A stretch of DNA of 43,490 nt from positions 4,826,564 to 4,870,053 of the forward strand of contig NZ_LT546207.1 of assembly GCF_900078665.2 (NCBI RefSeq). Direction: 5' to 3'. The stretch comes from Mycolicibacterium houstonense (lineage in GTDB: Bacteria > Actinomycetota > Actinomycetes > Mycobacteriales > Mycobacteriaceae). Shown in pieces: positions 17,098 to 26,425 of this stretch. The notes under the pieces are model-generated. The model saw nothing but the letters and a program-made list of their open reading frames with translations, had not been told where the DNA came from and made no database searches. The stretch's first letter is position 1, and each line of letters begins with the position of its first letter. Made by a program: the position numbers and the translations under genes.

Positions 17098-18471
17098 TTA
17101 CGCAGCGGGGCCGAAATTGCTCCGACACCTGCGCTGTGCCCGGTAGATCGAGACGTCCGTCCGCGCGATCATCAGATAGGCGATGCCGACGGCCACCATC
17201 GCGCCCGGGATGACGGCGAAGGAATCGGTCATCTCGGCCACCATGATCATCACCGCCAGTGGTGCGTGCGCGACGCTGCCGAAACAGGCCATCATGCCGA
17301 CCACCACGAAGACCGCCGGGGTTTCGGGAAGGCCTGGGGCCCCGGCCAATTCACCGAGACGCCATACCGCGGCGCCGACGAACGCGCCGATCACCACGCC
17401 GGGGCCGAAGATGCCGCCCGACCCGCCGGTCCCGATCGACAGCGAGGTCGCCACGATCTTCGCCAGCGGCATGAGCAGCACGATCCACAACGGGATTGCC
17501 ATCAAAGTATCTGTGGCCGCGGCCTTCTCGGCCCAGCCGTAGCCGCTGGCCAGTACCTGCGGAACCGCCAGGGCCAGTAGGCCGACGGCCAGACCGCCGA
17601 CGGCGGGTTTGACGACCTTGCCGCCGGGGAGCTTGGCGGTGAGCGCGACGGTGCCGTAGAGGATGCGGGCATACAGCCAGCCGAAGGCAGCGGCGACGAT
17701 GCCGAGTATCACGAACCAGCCGAGATCGAGGGCGTGGTCGAAGCGGTATCCGTCGGTCAGCGACCCGAACAGCGGGTCGAAGCCCAGGATCGACCCGAGC
17801 ACGGCATACGCCGTCGCCGAGGTGATGAAGCCGGGAACCAGCACCCGGTAGTCGAAATCCTCGCGGTAGACGATCGACGCGGCCAGCACCGCCCCGCCCA
17901 GCGGGGCGCCGAAGATGGCACCGATACCCGAGCCGATCCCCAGGGATACCGCCATCCTGCCGTCGTCGTCGGGGAGATCCAGTCGCCGCGCGAGCAGTGA
18001 CCCGAAACCTGCCGAGATGTGTGCGGCCGGGCCCTCGCGGCCGCCGGATCCGCCGGAACCGATGGTCAACGCGCTGGCCACGGTCTTCACCCAGATCGCC
18101 CTGGCCCGGATCGACCGCGGGTCGGTGTGTACCGCCTCGATGGCGTTGTCGGTGCCGTGCCCCTCGGCCTCGGGGGCGAATCGGGCCACCAGCCAGGCCG
18201 AGACCAGGGCACCACCGCAGGTGATGAGCGGGATGGCCCACGGTCGGTCGAACCCGGGTGAACCGGCGTCACCGCCGTCGCCGACCGGCTTGGGTATGTC
18301 GTAGCCGCCGAGATAGCCCAGCAGGAACCGGCCCGCGTAGTCCAGCGCCAGGTAGAAGACCACGGCGCCGAGCCCGGCGATGATGCCGATGGAAACGCCG
18401 AGGATCAGCCATTTCCGCAGATATCCCGAGCGCCGGAGGTAGCCACCCAGCGAGCGCGCCGTCTCGGGCAT
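17098..18471 (-). CDS. CLC-family chloride channel/antiporter (Rv0143c-like)
   Basis: This 457-residue multi-pass membrane protein shows the CLC hallmarks GSGGSGGREGPAAHI (the GxEGP-type motif with the gating Glu region) and GTGGSGGIFGPGVVIGAFVGA (GxFxP). The first selectivity motif GSGIP is replaced by GHGTDNAI, seen in a divergent actinobacterial subgroup, so anion selectivity could differ. It has about 10-11 hydrophobic segments and no C-terminal CBS domains. Rv0143c in M. tuberculosis lies in the same neighbourhood (after Rv0142). Shortly before it, on the same strand, runs the thioesterase gene. Confidence 0.9.
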   Translation of the reverse strand: MPETARSLGGYLRRSGYLRKWLILGVSIGIIAGLGAVVFYLALDYAGRFLLGYLGGYDIPKPVGDGGDAGSPGFDRPWAIPLITCGGALVSAWLVARFAPEAEGHGTDNAIEAVHTDPRSIRARAIWVKTVASALTIGSGGSGGREGPAAHISAGFGSLLARRLDLPDDDGRMAVSLGIGSGIGAIFGAPLGGAVLAASIVYREDFDYRVLVPGFITSATAYAVLGSILGFDPLFGSLTDGYRFDHALDLGWFVILGIVAAAFGWLYARILYGTVALTAKLPGGKVVKPAVGGLAVGLLALAVPQVLASGYGWAEKAAATDTLMAIPLWIVLLMPLAKIVATSLSIGTGGSGGIFGPGVVIGAFVGAAVWRLGELAGAPGLPETPAVFVVVGMMACFGSVAHAPLAVMIMVAEMTDSFAVIPGAMVAVGIAYLMIARTDVSIYRAQRRCRSNFGPAA

Positions 18472-18503
18472 GCAGCGGATGCTACTGGGTGTCCGGGCTC
18501 GGC

Positions 18504-19325
18504 TCAGCGGTATGCGGTCAGCCGGGCCACCAGCGCGATCTGGCCGTCGTCACCGATGGCCTGGGCATCGGCCACGCCAGAACTGCGTCCGATGCGCAAT
18601 GCGCGTGCCTCATAACGGGATTCGTCGCCGCCGCGGAACTGGCGCAGATAGTTGACCCGCAGTGACGCGGTCCGCATCGGATCGCCTGGGCCGTCACTCA
18701 GCGCGGCCGAGGCGACCAGTTCGAGCGCGGCGGCCGACACCCCGCCGTGCACGATGCCGATGCTGTTGTTGATCACCGGGTCCGGCAGCTGCCGCAAGAC
18801 CGCGGCCCGCCCGCCGGCCTCTGCGACCTGAACCGACATGCGGTCTTCCAGGGCCGCGGGTGGTGTCCCACCGGTCGAGTCGTCTGGCCAGGTGATGAGG
18901 TGGCCCGGGGCGTGAATGTGGAAGGACCGCACCGTCGCCGTCCCTACCAGTTGGCCCCCGTGCGTCAGTTCGCACAGGCCCAACGAACCGGTGCCCTTCG
19001 GGCCGAACGGCTGTGCGGTCGCCAGCACCGGCACCTCGGGTGACGCCGTGACCAGCTCCAACGCGTGCGGCGTGAGCTCGATCGCCAGCTCGCTGGACAC
19101 GGTCCACTCGTCATCCGCGCGGCGGTAGTGGTTGACCAGACCACCGATGTGGTCGACCAGCATGGCCAGCGGCGCGACGGTCGGTGCGCTGGTCAGCGGG
19201 TTGAACAGGCCGGCCACGGGGATGGCGGCCACGCAGCGGTCCGGGCCTTCCTCGAGAGTTTGGACTCCCATCCGGCCCAACGGGGTACTCAGCGGGTAAT
19301 GCATCCGCTCAACAGTTACGCCCAT
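18504..19325 (-). CDS. Hotdog-fold thioesterase (PaaI-like, double domain)
   Basis: ATG 19325 gives 273 residues; M at 19304 and an upstream in-frame ATG are less likely. Two hotdog halves are visible: an N-terminal one with LTSAPTVAPLAMLVDHIGGLVNHY, and a C-terminal one with NNSIGIVHGGVSAAALELVASAAL, the PaaI-type HGG helix, followed by RTASLRVNYLRQFRGGDESRYEARALRIGRSSGVADAQAI. It likely hydrolyses an acyl-CoA. TATAGT (minus strand, 19340-19335) is its -10 and overlaps the CsoR-type operator shared with the copper ATPase, so it may respond to copper. Confidence 0.82.
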   Translation of the reverse strand: MGVTVERMHYPLSTPLGRMGVQTLEEGPDRCVAAIPVAGLFNPLTSAPTVAPLAMLVDHIGGLVNHYRRADDEWTVSSELAIELTPHALELVTASPEVPVLATAQPFGPKGTGSLGLCELTHGGQLVGTATVRSFHIHAPGHLITWPDDSTGGTPPAALEDRMSVQVAEAGGRAAVLRQLPDPVINNSIGIVHGGVSAAALELVASAALSDGPGDPMRTASLRVNYLRQFRGGDESRYEARALRIGRSSGVADAQAIGDDGQIALVARLTAYR

Positions 19326-19334
19326 CACGGTGGC

Positions 19335-19359
19335 ACTATACCCCCTAGGGGTATATGGT
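19335..19359. promoter_or_regulatory. CsoR-type operator overlapping two divergent promoters
   Basis: TATACCCC-CTA-GGGGTATA (19337-19355) is a perfect 8-bp inverted repeat of the CsoR/RicR copper-repressor type (TACCC...GGGTA). It overlaps the -10 of the thioesterase (TATAGT, minus strand, 19340-19335) and TATGGT (19354-19359), whose last T is 7 nt before the ATPase ATG. No csoR gene is in the window. Confidence 0.8.
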
Positions 19360-19365
19360 GAAGAC

Positions 19366-21441
19366 ATGACCACGACCGAACACTCGATGCACGAGCACGA
19401 ACACGCGGGTCACGGGGGACATGCCGGGCACGGCGGCCACGGAGGTCACGGTGACCATGTCGCCCAGTTCCGCCGACTCTTCTGGGTGATGGCGGCGCTC
19501 GCCGTGCCGACCGTCGCCTTCTCTCCGATGTTCGCGATGCTGCTCGGCTACTCGCTTCCGGACTTCCCCGGTGCGCGCTGGATCTCACCGGTTCTCGGCA
19601 CCGTGATGTACGTCTGGGGTGGCCGACCCTTCCTGACCGGTGCGATCAGCGAAATACGTTCCCGCGCACCGGGAATGATGCTGTTGATCGGATTGGCGAT
19701 CACCGTCGCGTTCATCTCGTCCTGGGGTGCGAGCCTTGGCGTGCTGCATCACCAACTCGACTTCTGGTGGGAACTCGCGCTGCTGATCGTGATCATGCTG
19801 CTGGGGCACTGGATCGAGATGCGCTCACTGGCCCAGACCACTTCTGCGCTGGATTCGCTGGCCGCGCTGCTGCCCGACGAAGCCGAGCGGGTCGAGGACC
19901 ACGGCAACGGCGAACACATCATGAGCGTGGCCCCGGCAGAGCTTCAGGTCGATGACCTGGTGATCGTGCGCCCGGGCGGCAGCGTGCCCGTCGACGGCCG
20001 CATCGTCGACGGTGCCGCCGACATGGACGAGTCCATGGTCACCGGCGAGTCTCGACCGGTGCGCCGTGGCGTGGGTGACGATGTCGTGGCCGGCACCGTC
20101 GCCACCGATTCCGGCCTGCGGATCCGCGTCACGGCCGTCGGTGACGACACCGCGCTGGCCGGCATTCAGCGGCTGGTCGGCGAGGCGATGAACTCATCGT
20201 CACGCGCGCAGCGGCTGGCCGATCGGGCCGCCGGCTGGCTGTTCTGGTTCGCCCTGGGCTCGGCCGTGCTGACCGCATTGGCGTGGACGCTGCTGGGCAA
20301 CCCCGACGAGGCGGTGGTCCGGACGATCACCGTGCTGGTCATCGCGTGCCCCCACGCCCTCGGCCTGGCGATCCCGCTGGTGGTGTCGATCGCGACCGAA
20401 CGTGCGGCCAGGGGCGGCGTGCTGATCAAGGACCGGCTGGCCCTGGAAACCATGCGCACGGTCGGTGCGGTGCTGTTCGACAAGACCGGCACTCTGACCA
20501 AAGGTGAGCCGACGGTGACCGAGGTCGCGGCCACCGACCGCCCGGAAGACGAATTGCTGGCGCTGGCGGCCGCCGCCGAGGCGGATTCCGAACACCCGCT
20601 GGCCCGCGCCATCGTCGGTGCGGCACAACGCCGTCGCCTCGCGATCCCGGCGGCGACGGACTTCAGCTCGTCACCCGCGGTCGGGGTCAGCGCCCTGGTC
20701 GACGGCCACCGGATTCAGGTCGGCGGTCCGCGGCTGCTGGAGCAGGCAGGCAAGAGCGACCTGCCGGAAACCGCGCACTGGGAGGGCGCCATCGTCCTGC
20801 ACGTGCTGGTCGACGGAGAGCCGGCCGGTGCGCTGGCACTGGCCGACGAGATCCGCCCGGAGTCCCGGCAGGCGGTCGACGCGCTGCATGCACTCGGCAT
20901 CGAAGTGGTGATGATCACCGGCGACGCCGCCCCGGTGGCCTCCGCGGTCGCCGCGGAGCTGGGTATCGACCGCGTGTTCGCCGGTGTGCGACCGGAAGAC
21001 AAGGCCGCCAAGGTGGCCGAGCTGCAGGACGAAGGTCTGACCGTGGCGATGGTCGGCGACGGCGTCAACGACGCGCCCGCGCTGGCTCAGTCCGACGTCG
21101 GCATCGCGATCGGCGCGGGAACCGATGTCGCCATCGCCTCGGCCGGCGTCATCCTCGCCAGCTCGGATCCGCGATCGGTGCTGTCGGTGATCGAGCTGTC
21201 GCGACAGTCCTACCGCAAGATGAAGCAAAACCTGTGGTGGGCAGCGGGTTACAACCTGATCTCGGTGCCGTTGGCCGCCGGGGTGGCCGCTCCGCTGGGA
21301 TTTGTGATGCCGATGTCGGTCGGCGCGATACTGATGTCGGCGTCGACGGTCGTGGTGGCGCTCAATGCGCAGTCGTTGCGCCGTCTCGATCTGAGCCCCG
21401 AGGCCGGCGTTAGGAGCGTGCTGCGGGATTCGGGACGGTGA
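19366..21441 (+). CDS. copB: CPH-type heavy-metal (copper/silver) P-type ATPase
   Basis: ATG 19366 gives 691 residues. The N-terminus is a His-rich metal-binding tail (about 12 His in the first 32 residues, in HEHEHAGHGGHAGHGGHGG-like repeats) instead of a CxxC HMA domain. Helix M6 carries the CPH motif (Cys328-Pro-His330), marking the P1B-3/CopB class. TGES, the phosphorylated Asp372 in DKTGTLTKGE, SEHPLARAI and GDGVNDAPAL are all present. It should export copper (or silver) from the cytoplasm. The CsoR-type operator lies directly upstream. Confidence 0.93.
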   Translation: MTTTEHSMHEHEHAGHGGHAGHGGHGGHGDHVAQFRRLFWVMAALAVPTVAFSPMFAMLLGYSLPDFPGARWISPVLGTVMYVWGGRPFLTGAISEIRSRAPGMMLLIGLAITVAFISSWGASLGVLHHQLDFWWELALLIVIMLLGHWIEMRSLAQTTSALDSLAALLPDEAERVEDHGNGEHIMSVAPAELQVDDLVIVRPGGSVPVDGRIVDGAADMDESMVTGESRPVRRGVGDDVVAGTVATDSGLRIRVTAVGDDTALAGIQRLVGEAMNSSSRAQRLADRAAGWLFWFALGSAVLTALAWTLLGNPDEAVVRTITVLVIACPHALGLAIPLVVSIATERAARGGVLIKDRLALETMRTVGAVLFDKTGTLTKGEPTVTEVAATDRPEDELLALAAAAEADSEHPLARAIVGAAQRRRLAIPAATDFSSSPAVGVSALVDGHRIQVGGPRLLEQAGKSDLPETAHWEGAIVLHVLVDGEPAGALALADEIRPESRQAVDALHALGIEVVMITGDAAPVASAVAAELGIDRVFAGVRPEDKAAKVAELQDEGLTVAMVGDGVNDAPALAQSDVGIAIGAGTDVAIASAGVILASSDPRSVLSVIELSRQSYRKMKQNLWWAAGYNLISVPLAAGVAAPLGFVMPMSVGAILMSASTVVVALNAQSLRRLDLSPEAGVRSVLRDSGR

Positions 21442-21484
21442 GCTCGGGAATTCTAAGAATCTGACTAGGCTTTAGGCAAACCAA

Positions 21485-21526
21485 AAAAGTCATATAACAG
21501 CACTATAACGGCTAAATATGACTTTT
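21485..21526. repeat. Long inverted repeat downstream of the copper ATPase gene
   Basis: AAAAGTCATAT (21485-21495) and ATATGACTTTT (21516-21526) are perfect 11-bp arms around a 20-nt centre, in an unusually AT-rich patch for this genome. It could be a terminator of the ATPase transcript (the right arm ends in T4) or a binding site. The rest of 21442-21677 holds nothing I can assign. Confidence 0.55.
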
Positions 21527-21677
21527 ACAGCAAACTGAATTCCGCCGCGGGCCGATGTCGGGTCGAGCGGGCGGGTGTGGCGGGTCCGGCTGTGAGTGTG
21601 CGAATTCCATACGGCCACAACTGGATTCGTCGCTTTTCTGGCGGGCGGATGCGAGGGGCGCGAAGTCGCCGATCCAG

Positions 21678-21696
21678 TATAGTTAGGCTTAGCTAA
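21678..21696 (+). promoter_or_regulatory. Probable gltB promoter with IdeR-like sequence
   Basis: TATAGT (21678-21683) is a good -10 that would start transcription near 21690. The 19 bp 21678-21696 match the IdeR iron-box consensus TTAGGTTAGGCTAACCTAA at 14 of 19 positions, with the 10-bp palindrome CTTAGCTAAG at 21688-21697. Part of the match comes from the -10 itself, so IdeR control is only a possibility. Confidence 0.4.
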
Positions 21697-21699
21697 GTT

Positions 21700-21721
21700 G
21701 GCATCTGCCATGGTAGGTGCC
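21700..21721 (+). promoter_or_regulatory. Hairpin in the gltB leader, attenuator-like
   Basis: GGCATCT (21700-21706) pairs with AGGTGCC (21715-21721) with one G-U pair, and the inner bases extend the stem. TTATCGTTTTCT follows at once. With transcription starting near 21690 this would be an early terminator-like structure in a leader of about 146 nt before the ATG at 21836. Confidence 0.4.
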
Positions 21722-21835
21722 TTATCGTTTTCTCCACTTATGGCGTGTGGGACATTGCCGTCGTCCAGTGCTGCACGGAGGGCGCCCACGCCGAGCCGGC
21801 TTCTTCGTAGAAGCGTGTTGAAGGGCAAGGTGGGA

Positions 21836-24800
21836 ATGGCGCCCAACAAGGTCGGGCTGTACAACCCCGCATATGAACACGATGCGTGTGGTGTGGCAAT
21901 GGTGGCAGACATCCATGGTCGCCGCAGCCGGGACATCGTGGACAAGGCGATCACAGCACTGGTGAATCTGGAGCACCGCGGTGCCCAGGGCGCAGAGCCG
22001 AACACCGGCGACGGCGCCGGCATCCTGCTCCAGGTTCCGGATTCCTTCCTGCGTGAAGTAGTCGACTTCGAACTCCCCGAGGCAGGCAGCTACGCCACCG
22101 GTATCGCCTTCCTGCCCCAGTCCTCGCGCGACGCGTCCGCGGCAGCCGAGGCCGTCGAGAAGATCGTCGAGGCCGAAGGTCTGCAGGTGCTCGGGTGGCG
22201 TGAGGTCCCGACCGACGACTCGTCGCTCGGAGCGCTGGCCCGCGACGCGATGCCCACCTTCCGGCAGCTGTTCATCGGCGGCGCCTCGGGCATGGACCTC
22301 GAGCGCAAGGCCTACGTGGTGCGCAAGCGCGCCGAGCACGAGCTGGGCACCAAGGGCCCGGGCCAGGACGGCCCCGGCCGCGAGACCGTGTACTTCCCGA
22401 GCCTGTCCGGTCAGACCTTCGTCTACAAGGGCATGCTGACCACGCCGCAGCTCAAGGCGTTCTACCTGGACCTGCAGGACGAGCGGATGACCAGTGCGCT
22501 GGGCATCGTGCACTCCCGCTTCTCCACCAACACCTTCCCGTCCTGGCCGCTGGCCCACCCGTTCCGGCGGATCGCCCACAACGGCGAGATCAACACCGTC
22601 ACCGGCAACGAGAACTGGATGCGTGCCCGCGAGGCCCTGATCCGCACCGACCTGTTCGGTGCCGACGGGCTCGACAAGATCGTCCCGGTCTGTACCCCCG
22701 GGGCATCCGACACCGCCCGCTTCGACGAGGTGCTCGAGCTGCTGCACCTGGGCGGCCGCAGCCTGCCCCACGCCGTGCTGATGATGATCCCCGAGGCGTG
22801 GGAACGGCACGAGACCATGGATCCCGCGCGTCGCGCCTTCTACGAGTTCCACGACTCGTTGATGGAGCCCTGGGACGGCCCCGCCTCGGTGTGCTTCACC
22901 GACGGCACCGTGATCGGCGCCGTGCTGGATCGCAACGGGCTGCGCCCGTCCCGCATCTGGGTCACCGAAGACGGCCTGGTCGTGATGGCGTCGGAGGCCG
23001 GCGTGCTGCCGCTCGACCCGTCCACCGTCGTCCAGAAGCTGCGCCTGCAGCCCGGCCGCATGTTCCTGGTGGACACCGCGCAGGGCCGCATCGTCTCCGA
23101 CGAGGAGATCAAGGCCCAGCTCGCCAGCGAGCAGCCGTACCAGGAATGGATCGAGGCGGGCCTGTTCCCGCTCGACGAGCTGCCGCCGGGTGACTACGTC
23201 CGGATGCCGCACCACCGCGTGGTGCTGCGCCAGCAGATCTTCGGCTACACCTACGAGGAACTGAACTTGCTGGTGGCGCCGATGGCGCGCACCGGCGCCG
23301 AGGCCCTCGGCTCGATGGGCACCGACACCCCCGTCGCCATCCTCTCGGCCCGGCCGCGGATGCTGTTCGACTACTTCCAGCAGCTGTTCGCCCAGGTCAC
23401 CAACCCGCCGCTGGATGCCATCCGTGAAGAGGTGGTCACCAGCCTGCAGGGCGTGATCGGGCCCGAGGGCGACCTGCTCAACCCCGGTCCGGAATCATGC
23501 CGCCAGATCGTGCTCCCGCAGCCGATCCTGCGCAACGCCGACCTGTCGAAGCTGATCTGCGTCGACCCCGACCACGAGGTGCGGGGCCACAAGCACGGCA
23601 TGCGTGCCGCCGTGATCCGCTGCCTGTACCCCGTCAACCGGGGCGGCCAGGGCCTCAAGGAAGCGCTGGACAACGTCCGCGCCAAGGTGTCGGAGGCAAT
23701 CCGCGAGGGTGCCCGCATCATCGTGCTGTCCGACCGCGAGTCCAACGAGACCATGGCGCCGATCCCGTCGCTGCTGTCGGTGGCCGCCGTGCACCACCAC
23801 CTGGTCCGCGAGCGCACCCGCACCAAGGTCGGCCTGGTGGTCGAGGCCGGTGACGCCCGCGAGGTGCACCACATGGCCATGCTGTGCGGCTTCGGTGCCG
23901 CCGCGATCAACCCGTACATGGCCTTCGAGTCGATCGAGGACATGGTCGACCGCGGCGTGATCTCCGGGATCAGCAGCGACAAGGCCAAGGCCAACTACGT
24001 CAAGGCCGCAGGCAAGGGCGTGCTGAAGGTGATGTCCAAGATGGGCATCTCGACCCTGGCCTCCTACACCGGCGCGCAGCTGTTCCAAGCCATCGGCATC
24101 TCGCAGGAGGTGCTCGACCAGTACTTCACCGGGCTGAGCTGCCCGGTGGGTGGCATCGACCTCGACGACATCGCCGCCGACGTCGCCGCGCGCCACTCGC
24201 TGGCCTACCTGGACCGCCCCGACGAGCGCGCCCACCGCGAGCTCGAGGTCGGTGGCGAATATCAGTGGCGTCGTGAGGGTGAGTACCACCTGTTCAACCC
24301 GGACACGGTGTTCAAGCTCCAGCACTCCACCCGCACCGGCCAGTACTCGATCTTCAAGGAGTACACCGCCCTGGTCGACGATCAGAGTGAGCGGATGGCC
24401 TCGCTGCGTGGTCTGCTGAAGTTCCGCGACGGCGTGCGACCGCCGGTGCCGCTGGACGAGGTGGAGCCGGCTGCCGAGATCGTCAAGCGCTTCTCGACCG
24501 GTGCCATGAGCTACGGCTCGATCTCGGCCGAGGCGCACGAGACCTTGGCCATCGCGATGAACCGCCTTGGCGCCCGGTCCAATTCGGGCGAGGGCGGCGA
24601 GAGCGTCGACCGGTTCGATCCCGAGGAGAACGGCGACTGGCGCCGCAGCGCCATCAAGCAGGTGGCCTCCGGCCGGTTCGGCGTGACCAGCCACTACCTG
24701 ACCAACTGCAGCGACATCCAGATCAAGATGGCCCAGGGCGCGAAACCTGGTGAGGGCGGCCAGCTTCCGGGACACAAGGTGTACCCGTGGGTGGCCGAGG

Positions 24801-26425
24801 TCCGGCACTCGACCCCGGGTGTCGGCCTGATCTCCCCGCCGCCGCACCACGACATCTACTCGATCGAGGATCTGGCTCAGCTGATCCACGACCTGAAGAA
24901 CGCCAACCCCAGTGCTCGCGTGCACGTGAAGCTGGTGAGCGAGAACGGCGTCGGAACCGTCGCCGCGGGTGTCTCCAAGGCCCACGCCGACGTGGTGCTG
25001 ATCTCCGGCCACGACGGCGGAACGGGCGCCACCCCGCTCACGTCCATGAAGCACGCCGGTGCGCCGTGGGAGCTGGGCCTGGCCGAGACGCAGCAGACCC
25101 TGCTGCTCAACGGCCTGCGCGACCGCATCGTGGTCCAGGTGGACGGCCAGCTGAAGACCGGCCGCGACGTGGTGATCGCCGCGCTGCTGGGTGCGGAGGA
25201 ATTCGGTTTCGCCACTGCGCCGCTGGTGGTTTCGGGGTGCATCATGATGCGTGTCTGCCACCTCGACACCTGCCCGGTGGGTGTGGCCACGCAGAACCCG
25301 GTGCTGCGTGAGCGGTTCAACGGCAAGCCCGAGTTCGTCGAGAACTTCTTCATGTTCATCGCCGAAGAAGTGCGGGAACTCATGGCGCAGTTGGGTTTCC
25401 GCACCATCAACGAGATGGTCGGCCAGGTCGGCGCGCTGGACACCACCCAGGCCGCCAAGCACTGGAAGGCGCACAAGCTCGATCTGACTCCGGTGCTCTA
25501 CGAGCCCGAGTCGGCGTTCATGAACCAGGATCTGTACTGCAGCTCGCGTCAGGACCATGGCCTGGACAAGGCACTGGACCAGCAGCTGATCACCCAGAGC
25601 CGCGAGGCGCTGGACAGTGGCTCGCCGGTGCGATTCTCGACCAAGATCACCAACGTCAACCGCACGGTGGGCACCATGCTCGGCCACGAGGTCACCAAGG
25701 TCTATGGCGGGCAGGGACTTCCGGACGGCACCATCGACATCACGTTCGACGGGTCGGCCGGTAACAGCTTCGGTGCGTTCGTGCCCAAGGGCATCACGCT
25801 GCGGGTCTACGGCGACGCCAACGACTACGTCGGCAAGGGTCTGTCGGGTGGCCGGATCGTGGTGCGCCCCGCCCTGGAGGCGCCGGCCGGTTTTGCCGCA
25901 GAGGACAACATCATCGCCGGCAACGTGGCGCTGTTCGGCGCCACCAGTGGCGAGGCGTTCCTGTCCGGTCAGGTCGGCGAGCGGTTCGCGGTCCGGAACT
26001 CCGGCGCCCACGCGGTCGTCGAAGGGGTCGGCGACCACGGCTGTGAGTACATGACCGGGGGCAAGGTCGTCATCCTGGGACCCACCGGCCGCAACTTCGC
26101 GGCAGGCATGTCCGGCGGTGTCGCCTACGTCTACGACCCGGCCGGGGTGCTGGGCGAGAACCTGAACACCGAGATGGTGGAGCTGGAAGCTTTGGGGCCG
26201 GCTGACGCAGAAGACACGGTGTGGTTGCACGACTTCATTGCCGCTCACGTCGACGCAACCGATTCGGCTGTGGGCCAACGGATCCTGTCTGATTGGGATA
26301 ACAACTTGAAGCACTTTGTGAAGGTCATGCCGCGCGACTACAAGCGCGTGCTGACCGCCATCGCCGAGGCCGAAAAGGCCGGCGAGAACGTCAACGACGC
26401 GATCATGGCGGCCGCCAATGGCTGA
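21836..26425 (+). CDS. gltB: Glutamate synthase (GOGAT) large subunit
   Basis: The ATG at 21836 (AAGG 5 nt upstream, [20 protein letters not shown]) gives 1529 residues, in line with M. tuberculosis GltB; a GTG at 21815 is also in frame. Cleavage of a 17-residue propeptide exposes catalytic Cys18 of the N-terminal Ntn amidotransferase domain. The central and FMN-binding synthase domains follow, with 3Fe-4S ligands Cys1135, Cys1141 and Cys1146 (C-x5-C-x4-C), and a C-terminal beta-helix GXGXG domain. With GltD it makes two glutamates from glutamine and 2-oxoglutarate using NADPH. It overlaps gltD by 8 bp. Confidence 0.97.
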   Translation: MAPNKVGLYNPAYEHDACGVAMVADIHGRRSRDIVDKAITALVNLEHRGAQGAEPNTGDGAGILLQVPDSFLREVVDFELPEAGSYATGIAFLPQSSRDASAAAEAVEKIVEAEGLQVLGWREVPTDDSSLGALARDAMPTFRQLFIGGASGMDLERKAYVVRKRAEHELGTKGPGQDGPGRETVYFPSLSGQTFVYKGMLTTPQLKAFYLDLQDERMTSALGIVHSRFSTNTFPSWPLAHPFRRIAHNGEINTVTGNENWMRAREALIRTDLFGADGLDKIVPVCTPGASDTARFDEVLELLHLGGRSLPHAVLMMIPEAWERHETMDPARRAFYEFHDSLMEPWDGPASVCFTDGTVIGAVLDRNGLRPSRIWVTEDGLVVMASEAGVLPLDPSTVVQKLRLQPGRMFLVDTAQGRIVSDEEIKAQLASEQPYQEWIEAGLFPLDELPPGDYVRMPHHRVVLRQQIFGYTYEELNLLVAPMARTGAEALGSMGTDTPVAILSARPRMLFDYFQQLFAQVTNPPLDAIREEVVTSLQGVIGPEGDLLNPGPESCRQIVLPQPILRNADLSKLICVDPDHEVRGHKHGMRAAVIRCLYPVNRGGQGLKEALDNVRAKVSEAIREGARIIVLSDRESNETMAPIPSLLSVAAVHHHLVRERTRTKVGLVVEAGDAREVHHMAMLCGFGAAAINPYMAFESIEDMVDRGVISGISSDKAKANYVKAAGKGVLKVMSKMGISTLASYTGAQLFQAIGISQEVLDQYFTGLSCPVGGIDLDDIAADVAARHSLAYLDRPDERAHRELEVGGEYQWRREGEYHLFNPDTVFKLQHSTRTGQYSIFKEYTALVDDQSERMASLRGLLKFRDGVRPPVPLDEVEPAAEIVKRFSTGAMSYGSISAEAHETLAIAMNRLGARSNSGEGGESVDRFDPEENGDWRRSAIKQVASGRFGVTSHYLTNCSDIQIKMAQGAKPGEGGQLPGHKVYPWVAEVRHSTPGVGLISPPPHHDIYSIEDLAQLIHDLKNANPSARVHVKLVSENGVGTVAAGVSKAHADVVLISGHDGGTGATPLTSMKHAGAPWELGLAETQQTLLLNGLRDRIVVQVDGQLKTGRDVVIAALLGAEEFGFATAPLVVSGCIMMRVCHLDTCPVGVATQNPVLRERFNGKPEFVENFFMFIAEEVRELMAQLGFRTINEMVGQVGALDTTQAAKHWKAHKLDLTPVLYEPESAFMNQDLYCSSRQDHGLDKALDQQLITQSREALDSGSPVRFSTKITNVNRTVGTMLGHEVTKVYGGQGLPDGTIDITFDGSAGNSFGAFVPKGITLRVYGDANDYVGKGLSGGRIVVRPALEAPAGFAAEDNIIAGNVALFGATSGEAFLSGQVGERFAVRNSGAHAVVEGVGDHGCEYMTGGKVVILGPTGRNFAAGMSGGVAYVYDPAGVLGENLNTEMVELEALGPADAEDTVWLHDFIAAHVDATDSAVGQRILSDWDNNLKHFVKVMPRDYKRVLTAIAEAEKAGENVNDAIMAAANG

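Noticed and set aside
21442..21835. GlnR boxes upstream of gltB
   Set aside because: No convincing GlnR-type pair of AC-N9-AC-like half sites in the right arrangement was found by eye.
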